Positions 33,611 through 43,565 of a DNA stretch of 64,000 nucleotides are shown here, in pieces. Origin of the DNA: Streptosporangium sp. NBC_01495. GTDB taxonomy: Bacteria; Actinomycetota; Actinomycetes; Streptosporangiales; Streptosporangiaceae. The stretch is from positions 3,782,001-3,846,000 of the forward strand of contig NZ_CP109430.1 in assembly GCF_036250735.1 (NCBI RefSeq), read 5' to 3'. The notes under the pieces are model-generated. The model was not told the DNA's origin, made no database searches, and worked only from the letters and a program-made list of their open reading frames with translations. The number at the start of each line of letters is the position of its first letter. Position 1 is the stretch's first letter. The position numbers and the translations under genes were made by a program.

Positions 33611-35275
33611 ATGATGTCCTCGACCATGGCCGGGATCCTGTTCATCGGATCCCTCGTCGCCGCCCTCGCGCTGGTCCACCGGCCGCTGGGCGACTACATG
33701 TACCGCGTCTACACCGGTACGAGGCACCTCGCCGCCGAACGCGTGATCTACCGGCTCGTCGGCGTCCGGCCGGACACCGAGCAGAGGTGGGGCGTCTACG
33801 CCCGCGCGCTGCTGGCGTTCTCGGCGATCTCCGTCCTGTTCCTCTACAGCCTGCAGCGGCTGCAGGACAGGCTGTTCCTGTCGCTGGGCTTCGCCCCGGT
33901 GCCCGACCACGTCGCCTGGAACACCGCCGTCAGCTTCGTCACCAACACCAACTGGCAGGCGTACTCGGGTGAGTCGACCATGGGCTACCTGGTGCAGATG
34001 TCCGGCCTGGCGGTGCAGAACTTCGTGTCCGCCTCGGTGGGCATGGCCGTGGCGATCACGCTGGTCCGCGGCTTCGCCCGTAAGAAGACCGAGGAGCTCG
34101 GCAACTTCTGGGTGGACCTGGTCCGCGGCACCGTCCGCGTCCTGCTGCCGCTCGCCCTCGTCGGCGCGGTCGTGCTGCTGGCGGGCGGCCTGATCCAGAA
34201 CTTCACCTCCCCGCACGAGGTGACCACCCTGACCGGCGGCACCCAGGCGATCACCGGCGGCCCGGTGGCGAGCCAGGAGATCATCAAGGAGCTGGGCAAC
34301 AACGGCGGCGGGTTCTACAACACGAACTCGGCCCACCCGTTCGAGAACGCCACCGCCTGGACCAACTGGTTCGAGATCTTCGCGATCTTCCTGATCCCGT
34401 TCGCGCTGCCCCGCACGTTCGGCCGCATGGTCGGCGACACCCGGCAGGGCTACGCGATCGTCGCGATCATGGGAACCCTGGCGCTGGCGAGCGTCGCGCT
34501 GCTGACCGGGCTGGAGGTCGCCCACGGCGGTACGGTCCCGCAGGCGGTGGGCGCGGCGATGGAGGGCAAGGAGGTGCGCTTCGGCGTGCCCAACTCCGGC
34601 ACCTTCGCCGCCGCCACCACGCTCACCTCCACCGGGGCGGTCAACTCCTTCCACGACTCGTTCACCGCGCTCGGCGGCATGCTCACGATGTTCAACATGA
34701 TGCTCGGCGAGGTCGCCCCCGGCGGCGCGGGCGCGGGCCTGTACGGCATGCTCGTCCTCGCCGTGATCACGGTCTTCGTGGCCGGGCTCATGGTCGGCCG
34801 CACCCCCGAGTACCTGGGCAAGAGGATCGGCTCCCGCGAGATCAAGTTCGCCGCGATGTACTTCCTGGTCACGCCGCTGCTGGTGCTGACCGGCACGGCA
34901 CTGGCGATGGGCTCGGCCGAACAGCGGGCGAGCATGCTCAACGGCGGCCCGCACGGCTTCTCCGAGGTGCTGTACGCCTTCACCAGCGCGTCCAACAACA
35001 ACGGCTCCGCGTTCGGCGGCCTCACCGTCAACACGCCGTGGTACGACGTGGCCCTCGGCCTGTGCATGGCCTTCGGCCGCTTCCTGCCGATCGTCTTCGT
35101 CCTCGCCCTGGCCGGATCCCTGGCCGGGCAGGCGCCGGTGCCCGTCTCCGCGGGCACGCTGCCCACCCACCGCCCGCAGTTCGTCGGCATGGTCGTCGGC
35201 GTGACGGTGATCCTCGTCGCGCTGACCTTCCTGCCCGCCCTGGCGCTCGGCCCGCTCGCGGAAGGAATCCAGTGA
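33611..35275 (+). CDS. kdpA: K+-transporting ATPase channel subunit KdpA
   Basis: 554 residues, polytopic. It shows the KdpA-specific selectivity-loop sequence [17 protein letters not shown] (about residues 230-246) and a second loop [10 protein letters not shown] (about 464-473). KdpA is the K+-binding, channel-like subunit related to SKT transporters and passes K+ toward KdpB. Length matches the family (about 550-560). The stop overlaps the kdpB start by one base (TGATG). Confidence 0.97.
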   Translation: MMSSTMAGILFIGSLVAALALVHRPLGDYMYRVYTGTRHLAAERVIYRLVGVRPDTEQRWGVYARALLAFSAISVLFLYSLQRLQDRLFLSLGFAPVPDHVAWNTAVSFVTNTNWQAYSGESTMGYLVQMSGLAVQNFVSASVGMAVAITLVRGFARKKTEELGNFWVDLVRGTVRVLLPLALVGAVVLLAGGLIQNFTSPHEVTTLTGGTQAITGGPVASQEIIKELGNNGGGFYNTNSAHPFENATAWTNWFEIFAIFLIPFALPRTFGRMVGDTRQGYAIVAIMGTLALASVALLTGLEVAHGGTVPQAVGAAMEGKEVRFGVPNSGTFAAATTLTSTGAVNSFHDSFTALGGMLTMFNMMLGEVAPGGAGAGLYGMLVLAVITVFVAGLMVGRTPEYLGKRIGSREIKFAAMYFLVTPLLVLTGTALAMGSAEQRASMLNGGPHGFSEVLYAFTSASNNNGSAFGGLTVNTPWYDVALGLCMAFGRFLPIVFVLALAGSLAGQAPVPVSAGTLPTHRPQFVGMVVGVTVILVALTFLPALALGPLAEGIQ

Positions 35276-37407
35276 TGTCCCCCCAGACGCTCGACGCGCC
35301 GGGCCGTACCCCCGCCCCCAGGGACGGAAAGGTGGGCGGCGGCCTCCTCGACCCCAAGCAGCTGGTCACATCGCTGCCCGAGGCGGTCGGGAAGCTCAAC
35401 CCGGTCACGCTCTGGCGCAACCCGGTGATGCTGATCGTCGAGATCGGCGCGGCCCTCACCACGGTGCTCGCCGTGCTCACCCCGTCCTTCTTCGCCTGGG
35501 CCACCGTGGTGTGGCTCTGGCTGACGGTGATCTTCGCCAACCTGGCCGAGGCCGTCGCCGAGGGGCGCGGCAAGGCCCAGGCGGCGACCCTGCGCGCCGC
35601 CAAGCGCGACACCACGGCGCGGCGGCTGCGCGGACGCGACTCCACCGAGTGGGACGTCGTCGGAGCCCCCGAACTGCTGCGGGGTGACTTCGTCGTCGTG
35701 GAGGCCGGGGAGATCATTCCCGGGGACGGCGACGTGGTCGAGGGCATCGCCTCGGTGGACGAGTCGGCGATCACCGGCGAGTCCGCCCCGGTCATCCGCG
35801 AGTCGGGCGGCGACAGGTCGGCGGTGACCGGCGGCACGAAGGTGCTGAGCGACCGGATCGTCGTCCAGATCACCCAGCGGCCCGGCGAGAGCTTCATCGA
35901 CCGGATGATCGCCCTGGTCGAGGGCGCGAACCGGCAGAAGACGCCCAACGAGATCGCCCTCAACATCCTGCTGGCCGCCCTGACGATCATCTTCCTGGTC
36001 GCCGTCGCGACCATGCAGCCGCTGGCGATCTACGCCAAGGCCCAGAACCCCGGCGTACCGGACTCGCTCGCCCTGACCGGGGACGGCGTCACCGGCGTCG
36101 TACTGGTCGCGCTGCTGGTCTGCCTCATCCCGACCACCATCGGGGCACTGCTGTCGGCGATCGGCATCGCGGGCATGGACCGGCTGGTCCAGCGCAACGT
36201 CCTCGCGATGAGCGGCCGGGCGGTCGAGGCCGCCGGAGACGTCAACACCCTGCTGCTGGACAAGACCGGCACCATCACGCTGGGCAACCGGCAGGCGTCG
36301 GAGTTCCTGACCGCCCCCGGCGTCTCCGCCGACGAGCTGGCGACGGCCGCGCAGCTGGCCAGCCTCGCCGACGAGACCCCCGAGGGCCGCTCCATCGTGG
36401 TCTACGCCAAGCAGGCGTACGGCCTGAGAGAGCGCGGGCCCGGAGAGCTCGTCCACGCCGAGTGGATCGGGTTCACCGCGCAGACCCGGATGAGCGGCGT
36501 CGACCTCGACGGCCGCCAGGTCCGCAAGGGCGCCGCCACCGCCGTCATGAAGTGGGTACGCGAGCACGGCGGCCACCCCACCGACGAGGTCGGCGGCATC
36601 GTCGACGCCGTCTCCGGCTCCGGCGGCACCCCGTTGGTCGTCGGGGAGGTGGTCGAGGGCAAGGCGCGCGTCCTGGGGGTCGTCCACCTCAAGGACGTCG
36701 TCAAGCAGGGCATGCGCGAGCGCTTCGACGAGATGCGCAGGATGGGCATCCGCACCGTCATGATCACGGGCGACAACCCGCTGACGGCCAGGGCCATCGC
36801 CGACGAGGCGGGGGTGGACGACTTCCTCGCCGAGGCCACGCCCGAGGACAAGCTCGCCCTGATCAGGTCGGAGCAGGAGGGCGGCAGGCTGGTCGCGATG
36901 ACCGGCGACGGCACCAACGACGCGCCCGCGCTCGCACAGGCCGACGTCGGGGTGGCGATGAACACCGGCACCTCGGCCGCGAAGGAGGCCGGCAACATGG
37001 TCGACCTCGACTCCAACCCGACCAAGCTCATCGAGATCGTCGAGATCGGCAAGCAGCTGCTCATCACCCGCGGCGCGCTGACGACCTTCTCGATCGCCAA
37101 CGACGTCGCCAAGTACTTCGCGATCATTCCCGCGATGTTCGCGGCGGTCTACCCGGGCCTGGACGCGCTGAACGTCATGCGCCTGTCCAGCCCGCAGTCG
37201 GCGATCCTGTCCGCGGTCGTCTTCAACGCGCTCGTCATCGTGGCGCTGATACCGCTCGCCCTGCGCGGCGTGCGCTACCGCCCCTCCAGCGCGTCGAAGC
37301 TGCTCAGCCGCAACCTCTACGTCTACGGGCTGGGCGGCATCGTCGTGCCCTTCGTCGGCATCAAGCTGATAGACCTGCTCATCCAGTTCCTTCCGGGGAT
37401 GTCTTAA
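35275..37407 (+). CDS. kdpB: K+-transporting P-type ATPase subunit KdpB
   Basis: 710 residues from ATG 35275, which overlaps the kdpA stop. It is a P-type ATPase: TGES actuator motif (about residue 167), phosphorylated Asp329 in [16 protein letters not shown], and [12 protein letters not shown] in the hinge. The DKTGT Asp receives ATP phosphate during the transport cycle; the KdpB fold couples this to K+ pumped through KdpA. The next gene follows the TAA directly. Confidence 0.97.
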   Translation: MSPQTLDAPGRTPAPRDGKVGGGLLDPKQLVTSLPEAVGKLNPVTLWRNPVMLIVEIGAALTTVLAVLTPSFFAWATVVWLWLTVIFANLAEAVAEGRGKAQAATLRAAKRDTTARRLRGRDSTEWDVVGAPELLRGDFVVVEAGEIIPGDGDVVEGIASVDESAITGESAPVIRESGGDRSAVTGGTKVLSDRIVVQITQRPGESFIDRMIALVEGANRQKTPNEIALNILLAALTIIFLVAVATMQPLAIYAKAQNPGVPDSLALTGDGVTGVVLVALLVCLIPTTIGALLSAIGIAGMDRLVQRNVLAMSGRAVEAAGDVNTLLLDKTGTITLGNRQASEFLTAPGVSADELATAAQLASLADETPEGRSIVVYAKQAYGLRERGPGELVHAEWIGFTAQTRMSGVDLDGRQVRKGAATAVMKWVREHGGHPTDEVGGIVDAVSGSGGTPLVVGEVVEGKARVLGVVHLKDVVKQGMRERFDEMRRMGIRTVMITGDNPLTARAIADEAGVDDFLAEATPEDKLALIRSEQEGGRLVAMTGDGTNDAPALAQADVGVAMNTGTSAAKEAGNMVDLDSNPTKLIEIVEIGKQLLITRGALTTFSIANDVAKYFAIIPAMFAAVYPGLDALNVMRLSSPQSAILSAVVFNALVIVALIPLALRGVRYRPSSASKLLSRNLYVYGLGGIVVPFVGIKLIDLLIQFLPGMS

Positions 37408-38244
37408 ATGGAACGCCTGCCCAGCTGGATCCGCCGGCATCTCGCCGCGCTCCGCGCACTGCTCGTCCTCACCCTGGTCACCGGGGCCGTCTACCCGCTG
37501 GTGGTCACCGGCGTCGCCCAGACCGTGTTCAACGCCGGGGCCAACGGCTCCCTCGTCCAGAAGGACGGCAGGGACGTGGGAAGCGCGATCGTCGGCCAGA
37601 GCTTCACCGGCGCCGGTGGCGAACCGGTCGGCCGCTACTTCCAGAGCCGGCCGTCGGTGGCCGGTGACGGCTACGACATGCTCGCCACCGCCGCGAGCAA
37701 CCTCGGGCCCGAGGACGTCGTGGACATCCTCGGGGCCAAGGGGAGACAGAGCCTGCTCACCCAGGTCTGCGCCCGCTCCAGGGCCGTCGGGGAGCTGGAG
37801 GGGGTCAGCGGCGCCCGGCCGTACTGCACGCCCGACGGCGTCGGCGCCGTGCTGAAGGTCTTCCCCACAGTCGGCGCCCCCACCCGGGTCGTCAGCGTCA
37901 ACCAGGCCTGCCCCGCGACCCCGTTCGTCGCCGAGTACCGCGGCGTCAGGGTCGAGTGCGGCAGGCCCGGCGAGGACTACGCGGCCGGGCGCACCGTCCC
38001 GGTCCGCGGTACGGCCAGGGCCGTGGTGCCCGCCGACGCGGTCACCGCCAGTGGCTCCGGCCTCGACCCGGACATCTCCGTCGCGTACGCCGAGCTCCAG
38101 GCGGCCCGGGTGGCCAGGGAGCGCGGCGTACCCGTGGAGAGGGTGAGACGGCTGATCGCGGCGAACACCACCGGCCGCCCCCTCGGCTTCATGGGCGAAC
38201 CGGCGGTGAACGTCCTCGAACTCAACCTGGCCCTCGACCGATGA
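37408..38244 (+). CDS. kdpC: K+-transporting ATPase subunit KdpC, enlarged form
   Basis: 278 residues; classical KdpC is about 190. One N-terminal transmembrane helix (LVLTLVTGAVYPLVVTGVAQ), the conserved QSFTG and GRYFQSRPS motifs, and the C-terminal SGSGLDPDISVAYAELQ and NVLELNLAL motifs are all present. The extra length is one insert of about 80-90 residues (about residues 110-200) that carries four Cys. KdpC stabilises ATP binding by KdpB. The insert should face the outside if the topology is normal. The stop overlaps kdpD as ATGA. Confidence 0.95.
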   Translation: MERLPSWIRRHLAALRALLVLTLVTGAVYPLVVTGVAQTVFNAGANGSLVQKDGRDVGSAIVGQSFTGAGGEPVGRYFQSRPSVAGDGYDMLATAASNLGPEDVVDILGAKGRQSLLTQVCARSRAVGELEGVSGARPYCTPDGVGAVLKVFPTVGAPTRVVSVNQACPATPFVAEYRGVRVECGRPGEDYAAGRTVPVRGTARAVVPADAVTASGSGLDPDISVAYAELQAARVARERGVPVERVRRLIAANTTGRPLGFMGEPAVNVLELNLALDR

Positions 38245-40802
38245 ACAGGGGGCGGGGGCGGCTGCGCGTCTATCTCGGGGCGGCCCCGGGCGTCGGCAAG
38301 ACGTACATGATGCTCTGCGAGGGCCGCCGCCGCCTCGCGAGGGGCACCGACGTCGTCGTGGGCCTCGTCGAGACCCACGGCCGCCCCCGCACCGCGGAGC
38401 TGCTCGACGGCCTGGAGGTCGTCCCGCGCAGGAGCATGGCCTACCGGGGGAGCGCGTTCACCGAGCTGGACGTGGACGCCGTCATCGCCAGGAGGCCCAG
38501 GGTCGCCCTGGTCGACGAGCTGGCCCACACCAACGTGCCGGGCTCGCGCAACGCCAAGCGCTGGCAGGACATCGAGGAGATCCTCGACGCGGGCGTCGAC
38601 GTCGTCTCCACCGTCAACATCCAGCACCTGGAGTCGCTCAACGACGTGGTCGAGGAGATCACCGGGGTGATCCAGCGCGAGACGGTACCCGACGAGGTGG
38701 TGCGCCGCGCCGACCAGGTGGAGCTGGTGGACATGGCCCCGGAGGCGCTACGGCGGCGGATGGCGCACGGCAACGTGTACGCGCCGGAGAAGGTCGACGC
38801 GGCGCTGTCGAACTACTTCAGGGTCGGCAACCTGACCGCGCTGCGCGAGCTGGCGCTGCTGTGGGTGGCGGGCAAGGTCGACGACCAGCTCGACCGCTAC
38901 CGCGCCGAGCACGGCATCGCGGGCACCTGGGAGGCGCGCGAGCGCGTCGTCGTCGCGCTGACCGGCGGCCCGGAAGGCGACACGCTGGTACGGCGGGCCG
39001 CCAGGATCGCGGACAGGAGCAAGGGAGCCGACCTGCTGGCCGTACACGTCACGCGCGCCGACGGCCTGACCGGGGCCGATCCGGCGAGCACGGCCCGCCA
39101 GCGCACGCTGGTGGAGGACCTGGGCGGCACCTACCACCAGGTCGTCGGCGACGACGTACCGAGCGCCCTGCTGGACTTCGCACGCGGCGTCAACGCCACC
39201 CAGCTGGTGCTGGGGGCGTCCCGGCGCGGCCGGTTCGCCCAGATCCTCTCCCGGGGGGTCGGGGTGACCACGACCGCGCGGTCCGGGTCCATCGACGTCC
39301 ACATGATCACCCACGGCGGGGTGAAGAGAGGGCGCGAGCGCGCTCCGTCGCGGGCCGCGCTGACCCGCACCCGCCGGGTGGCGGGCTGGCTCCTCGCGAT
39401 CCTCGGGCTGCCGCTCCTGACGCTGGCGCTGCATCCCTTCCGCGGCGACGTGAACCTGCCGAGCGACATACTGCTCTTCCTGCTCATGGTGGTCGTGGTC
39501 GCCCTGGCGGGCGGCATGTGGCCGGCCGTCACCGCCGCCGTGCTCGGCTTCCTGCTGCTCAACTACTTCTTCACGGCGCCGGTCGACCGCTTCACCATCG
39601 CCGACCCGGAGAACCTGTTCGCGCTGAGCGTCTACGTGCTGGTGGCCGTCATGGTGAGCGCGGTCGTGGACGTCGCCGCCCGCCGTACCCGGGAGGCGGC
39701 CCGCGCCCGCGCCGACGCCGAGGTCCTCTCCACCCTGGCCGGGCACGTGCTCCGCGGCGAACACGCGCTCGCCTCGCTGCTCGCCCGCCTGCGGGAGACC
39801 TTCGGGCTGGCCTCGGTCACCCTGCTGGAACGCACCGACGACCCGGCTCCCGACGACCAGTCCGACCCCGAGGCGTGGCGGATCGTGGCCACCGCCGGTG
39901 ACGCGCCCTGCACCTGCCCCGGGGGCGCGGACACCGACGTGGTCATCGACGAGCGGCTCGTCCTGGCCATCCGGGGCAGGCTGCTGGAGGCGTCCGACCG
40001 GCGGGTGCTGGAGGCGTTCGCCGCCGAGGCTGCGGTGGCGCTGAGGCAGGACCGGCTGGCGGCGGAGGCGGAGCAGGCCAGGCCGCTGGCCGAGGCCGAC
40101 AGGATGCGCACCGCGCTGCTCGCCGCGGTCAGCCACGACCTGCGCACCCCGCTCGCCTCGGCCAAGGCCGCCGTGGAGAGCCTGCGCAACACCGGCATCG
40201 ACTGGTCGCCGCAGGACAGGGAGGAGTTGCTCGCCACCGCCGACGAGTCCCTGGCCAAGCTGGACCGCCTGGTCGCCAACCTGCTCGACATGAGCCGTTT
40301 GCAGGCGGGGGTGCTCGGGCTGACACTGGAGCCGACCGCGCTCGAGGACATCGTGCCGCGCGCCGTCGACGACCTCGGCCACCTGTCCCGGCGGATCGAG
40401 ACGGACCTCTCCGCCGAGCTGCCCGAGGTCGTCGCCGACCAGGCGCTGCTGGAACGGATCCTGGTCAACCTCATGTCCAACGCCGTCCGCTACAGCCCCG
40501 AGGACCGGAAGGTCCTCGTCACGGCCAGCGAGTACGACGACCACGTGGAGATCCGCGTCGTCGACCGCGGTACGGGCATCCCGCCCGACGCCTACGACCG
40601 GGTCTTCATGCCCTTCCAGCGGCTCGGCGACCGCGACAACCACACCGGCGTCGGCCTGGGCCTCGCGCTCTCCCGGGGGCTCGCCGAGGCGATGGCCGGC
40701 ACCCTGCTACCGGACGAGACACCAGGGGGTGGTCTCACCATGATCCTGACACTTCCCGTTTCCTCCCGCTCGCGGGCGCGTCCCGCGCTGGAACGACCGT
40801 GA
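38241..40802 (+). CDS. kdpD: Sensor histidine kinase KdpD
   Basis: 853 residues. It has the N-terminal KdpD domain with Walker A GAAPGVGKT (residues 13-21) and ALVDELAHTNVPGS, a USP-like domain (about 230-360), four transmembrane helices (about 390-490), a GAF-like region, and a kinase core with His632 in AVSHDLRTPL and an N-box NLMSNAVRYS. It senses K+ limitation or turgor and phosphorylates KdpE. ATG 38241 overlaps the kdpC stop by four bases. Confidence 0.96.
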   Translation: MNRGRGRLRVYLGAAPGVGKTYMMLCEGRRRLARGTDVVVGLVETHGRPRTAELLDGLEVVPRRSMAYRGSAFTELDVDAVIARRPRVALVDELAHTNVPGSRNAKRWQDIEEILDAGVDVVSTVNIQHLESLNDVVEEITGVIQRETVPDEVVRRADQVELVDMAPEALRRRMAHGNVYAPEKVDAALSNYFRVGNLTALRELALLWVAGKVDDQLDRYRAEHGIAGTWEARERVVVALTGGPEGDTLVRRAARIADRSKGADLLAVHVTRADGLTGADPASTARQRTLVEDLGGTYHQVVGDDVPSALLDFARGVNATQLVLGASRRGRFAQILSRGVGVTTTARSGSIDVHMITHGGVKRGRERAPSRAALTRTRRVAGWLLAILGLPLLTLALHPFRGDVNLPSDILLFLLMVVVVALAGGMWPAVTAAVLGFLLLNYFFTAPVDRFTIADPENLFALSVYVLVAVMVSAVVDVAARRTREAARARADAEVLSTLAGHVLRGEHALASLLARLRETFGLASVTLLERTDDPAPDDQSDPEAWRIVATAGDAPCTCPGGADTDVVIDERLVLAIRGRLLEASDRRVLEAFAAEAAVALRQDRLAAEAEQARPLAEADRMRTALLAAVSHDLRTPLASAKAAVESLRNTGIDWSPQDREELLATADESLAKLDRLVANLLDMSRLQAGVLGLTLEPTALEDIVPRAVDDLGHLSRRIETDLSAELPEVVADQALLERILVNLMSNAVRYSPEDRKVLVTASEYDDHVEIRVVDRGTGIPPDAYDRVFMPFQRLGDRDNHTGVGLGLALSRGLAEAMAGTLLPDETPGGGLTMILTLPVSSRSRARPALERP

Positions 40803-41467
40803 CCCGCGTCCTCGTCGTCGACGACGAGCCCCAGCTCCTGCGCGCCCTGCGCATCAACCTCGCCGCGCGTCACTACGACGTGGCCGTGGCCCCCGACGGC
40901 GGCGGGGCCCTGCGACAGGCCGCCGACTGGCACCCCGACCTGGTCGTGCTCGACCTCGGCCTGCCCGACCTCGACGGGATCGACGTCATCCACGGCCTGC
41001 GCGGCTGGACCACCGTCCCGATCATCGTGCTCTCCGGCCGTACGGGAGGATCCGACAAGATCGACGCGCTGGACGCCGGAGCCGACGACTACGTCACCAA
41101 GCCGTTCGGCATCGACGAGCTCCTCGCCCGCATCCGGGCCGTCTCCCGGCGCACCGCGCTGCACGACGCGGAACTCGCCCAGATCCGCATCGGCGACCGG
41201 GTCGTGGACCTGGTCGACAAGACCGTCTCCGACGGCGTGCGGCTGACGCCCACCGAGTGGCACCTGCTGGAGATCCTGGTCCGCAACCCCGGCAAGCTCA
41301 TCACCCAGCGGCAGCTGCTGACGGAGGTCTGGGGTTCCAAATACCTCAGGGAGACCCACTACCTGCGCCAGTACATGGCCCAGATGCGCAAGAAACTGGA
41401 ACGAAACCCGGCCTGCCCGGTCCACCTGCTCACCGAGCCCGGCATGGGGTACCGCTTCCAGCCCTGA
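40799..41467 (+). CDS. kdpE: Response regulator KdpE
   Basis: 222 residues from a GTG that overlaps the kdpD stop (GTGA). The receiver domain has an acidic pocket (VDDE at 7-10), phospho-acceptor Asp52 in LDLGLPD and Lys in DYVTKPFG. The C-terminal winged-helix domain of the OmpR type (TPTEWHLLEILVRNPGKLITQRQLL) binds DNA. It is expected to activate this operon from the region ahead of 33425. Confidence 0.96.
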   Translation: MTRVLVVDDEPQLLRALRINLAARHYDVAVAPDGGGALRQAADWHPDLVVLDLGLPDLDGIDVIHGLRGWTTVPIIVLSGRTGGSDKIDALDAGADDYVTKPFGIDELLARIRAVSRRTALHDAELAQIRIGDRVVDLVDKTVSDGVRLTPTEWHLLEILVRNPGKLITQRQLLTEVWGSKYLRETHYLRQYMAQMRKKLERNPACPVHLLTEPGMGYRFQP

Positions 41468-41530
41468 AGAGGTCTCCGAGGTCCCGGGCTCGTGCCAGAT
41501 CCCCGCGGGTCCCCGCCGTAAGGCCGGCTC

Positions 41531-41742
41531 CTACCGTGCGGGGCGTCCCCTCAGGGCGTCGCGCCCCCGGGCCACGATGAGGTCGACGGCCTTGACCTCG
41601 TCGATGTCGCGGGCGGCGGCCAGCGCGTTCTTGGCCGCGTCGTAGGCGTCCAGGGCCCGGTGCCAGTTGACGTCGTCCCTACCCTCACCCTCGTCGGCCA
41701 GGCGGTCGATCTCCTCGCCCAGTCGTGGAAGGCGACGGCTCT
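41531..41742 (-). pseudogene. Remnant of a small conserved protein gene
   Basis: An open frame on the minus strand encodes about 63 residues with coherent amphipathic character (LGEEIDRLADE..., DAYDAAKNALAAARDI, VDLIVARGRDALRGRP) and ends at a TAG (41533-41531). No ATG, GTG or TTG with a ribosome site begins it, and its front merges into the 3' end of the WYL gene. I read it as the C-terminal half of a lost gene. The original function is unknown. Confidence 0.45.
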
Positions 41743-42716
41743 CAGGATGACACTCCGTAGCGGGTGGCGATCGCGGCGGCGCGGCTGCGCAGGGAGTCGC
41801 GCAACCACTGCGGTGCCAGGGCTTCCGCGTTCGTGGCGAGCTGCCACAGCGCCCATTCGGCGTGCCTCGGATCTTGGAAGGTCACCTCCAGCCGCAGCCA
41901 GCCGTCTGAGTCGGCCTCTTCGGCGCGGACGGCCAGCGCGGTGCCCAGCAGGTCCTCCCGCCGCGCCGGGTCCACCCGTACCAGCACGGAGACCTGGTCG
42001 CCGCCGGCCCGAAACCGCGTGCTGCGTTCCTGCCAGGCCCGGTCCAGATCGACCCGGTCTGGTCGCTGCGCGGGTTCGGTGAGTTCCTCGGCGGCCAAGA
42101 CCCGGGACAGCCGGTAGGTGCGGTCCGCGCCAGACCTCGTGGCCAGCAAGTAGCCCCGGTCACGTATGGTGACCAGGCCGATCGGGTCCACCGTGCGCCA
42201 CTTCGGGGTCTGGTCCACAGCCGCGTAGTGGATCCGCAGCCTGTGTCCGGCGAACACCGCGCGCAGGACCTCGGCCGCTATGGCGTCGGGCACCTCCTCA
42301 TCGACCAGCCGACGCGAGAGGAGGTCGGTCTCCGGGTCGATGAGCAATCGCTCGGCCGCGCCGGCCGCGGTGTCCCGATAGCTTTCGGGGAGCGCGTCAA
42401 CCACCTTGAGCATCGCCGAAGCGAGCGCCGAGCCGAGGCCGAATGCCTGCGCGCCGCGCCGCGATCCGGCGACCAGCAGGGCAAGGGCCTCGTCGGGGTT
42501 CAGCCCGGTGAGCTCGGTCCGGAAACCGGGCAACAACGCGAAACCGCCGTGCCGGCCGCGTTCGGCGTAGACCGGGACGCCGGCTGCGGACAGCGCCTCG
42601 ATGTCGCGCAGCACGGTGCGGGTGGACACCTCCAGCTCGCGGGCGAGCGTCGCCGCTGACAGCCGACCGTACTGCCGCAGCAGCAGCACCAGCGAGACCA
42701 ACCGGTCGGCGCGCAT
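41742..42716 (-). CDS. HTH-WYL (YafY-type) transcriptional regulator
   Basis: 324 residues. The N-terminal helix-turn-helix 11 domain (ATLARELEVSTRTVLRDIEALSAAGVPVYAERGRHGGFAL) is followed by a WYL-type domain (about residues 135-220) and a C-terminal WCX-like extension. Such regulators respond to nucleic acids or small ligands. The divergent neighbour is a RidA-like gene, a frequent pairing, so control of that gene is likely. A dyad lies 23 bp upstream of its start. Confidence 0.9.
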   Translation of the reverse strand: MRADRLVSLVLLLRQYGRLSAATLARELEVSTRTVLRDIEALSAAGVPVYAERGRHGGFALLPGFRTELTGLNPDEALALLVAGSRRGAQAFGLGSALASAMLKVVDALPESYRDTAAGAAERLLIDPETDLLSRRLVDEEVPDAIAAEVLRAVFAGHRLRIHYAAVDQTPKWRTVDPIGLVTIRDRGYLLATRSGADRTYRLSRVLAAEELTEPAQRPDRVDLDRAWQERSTRFRAGGDQVSVLVRVDPARREDLLGTALAVRAEEADSDGWLRLEVTFQDPRHAEWALWQLATNAEALAPQWLRDSLRSRAAAIATRYGVSS

Positions 42717-42738
42717 GCGAGAACTTTAACCGAAATAT

Positions 42739-42755
42739 ACGACACAAGATGTCGT
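42739..42755. promoter_or_regulatory. Dyad operator candidate of the WYL regulator
   Basis: ACGACA-CAAGA-TGTCGT is a perfect six-base dyad between the divergent WYL and RidA-like genes, in an AT-rich promoter stretch. It is close to the WYL start and about 85 bp before the RidA-like start, so autoregulation is the simplest reading. Confidence 0.5.
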
Positions 42756-42841
42756 GATTAGTTGGGAGGCTCATCAACGCGACCAAAAAGGCTACCGAGC
42801 CGATCGACATACGTGATGTCGACGAATCGAATGGAGCGAAT

Positions 42842-43243
42842 GTGGCGATGCAGCGAACGGCGGTCAACCCGTGGGCGTGGTCGACGGAGCTGGGGTACAA
42901 CCAGGGTGAGATCGTCTCGGGGCACACCCGGACCCTGTACGTCTCCGGGCAGACCGCGATGAGCGGCGACGGCAAGCCCCAGCATGCCGATGACATGGCG
43001 GCGCAGTTGGCGCTGAGCCTCGACAACGTGGAGGCCGTGCTCGGCGAGGCCGGCATGTCCCTCGCGAACCTCGTCCGGCTCAACGTCTACACCACCGACG
43101 TCGATCGCCTCTTCCAGCACTACGGCGTGCTGGCGTCGCGGTTGGGCGCCGCCAGGGTGGCACCGTCCACCACGATGCTCGGAGTGACACGGCTGGCGAT
43201 CCCCGACCTGATGGTCGAGCTCGAGGGGACCGCCGTCGCGTAA
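42842..43243 (+). CDS. RidA/YjgF-family protein
   Basis: 133 residues from GTG 42842, with GGAG five bases upstream; ATG 42848 is an alternative. The Rid fold is seen in LYVSGQTAMSGDG, LDNVEAVLGEAGM, and the C-terminal LMVELEGTAVA. Classical RidA has an Arg in the ARTTV-type motif that holds the imine substrate carboxylate. Here the aligned segment reads APSTTML, so that Arg appears absent, which makes enamine/imine deaminase activity uncertain. The WYL regulator is divergent. Confidence 0.85.
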   Translation: MAMQRTAVNPWAWSTELGYNQGEIVSGHTRTLYVSGQTAMSGDGKPQHADDMAAQLALSLDNVEAVLGEAGMSLANLVRLNVYTTDVDRLFQHYGVLASRLGAARVAPSTTMLGVTRLAIPDLMVELEGTAVA

Positions 43244-43311
43244 TGCGACCTCGCCGCCTCCGGCAGGGCTGCCGGAGGCGGCACCATCAGCAGGCAGGTG
43301 GGTGATTTCCG

Positions 43312-43560
43312 GTGCTCAGAATGGTGACAATCGGCATCTACGGTTTCGACGGCGAGTCCTTTCCGCAACGGCTGCGGCAGACGGATGTTCGCCTGCTGCT
43401 CGACGTACGTCAGCGCCGTGGTGTCCGTGGATCCGAGTACGCCTGGGCGAACTCACTCCGGCTGCAGGCGGCCCTCGCTCGTGCCGGGATCGCTTACGAG
43501 CACCACCCCGAGCTCGCTCCGACCACCGAGTTACGCCGGCTCGACCACGATCCACAGAAC
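43312..43560 (+). pseudogene. Truncated DUF488-family gene
   Basis: The frame begins with a DUF488 N terminus: VTIGIYGFDGESFPQRL, then LLLDVRQRRGVRGSEYAWANSLRLQ, and HHPELAPTTELRRL. The family usually has 120-180 residues and continues with a basic and tyrosine-rich half. Here, after about residue 80, the frame runs antisense into the 3' end of the antiporter gene (stop at 43731) and encodes unrelated sequence. I take it as a gene cut by a deletion at about 43545-43565. DUF488 function is unknown. Confidence 0.7.
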
Positions 43561-43565
43561 ACGCC

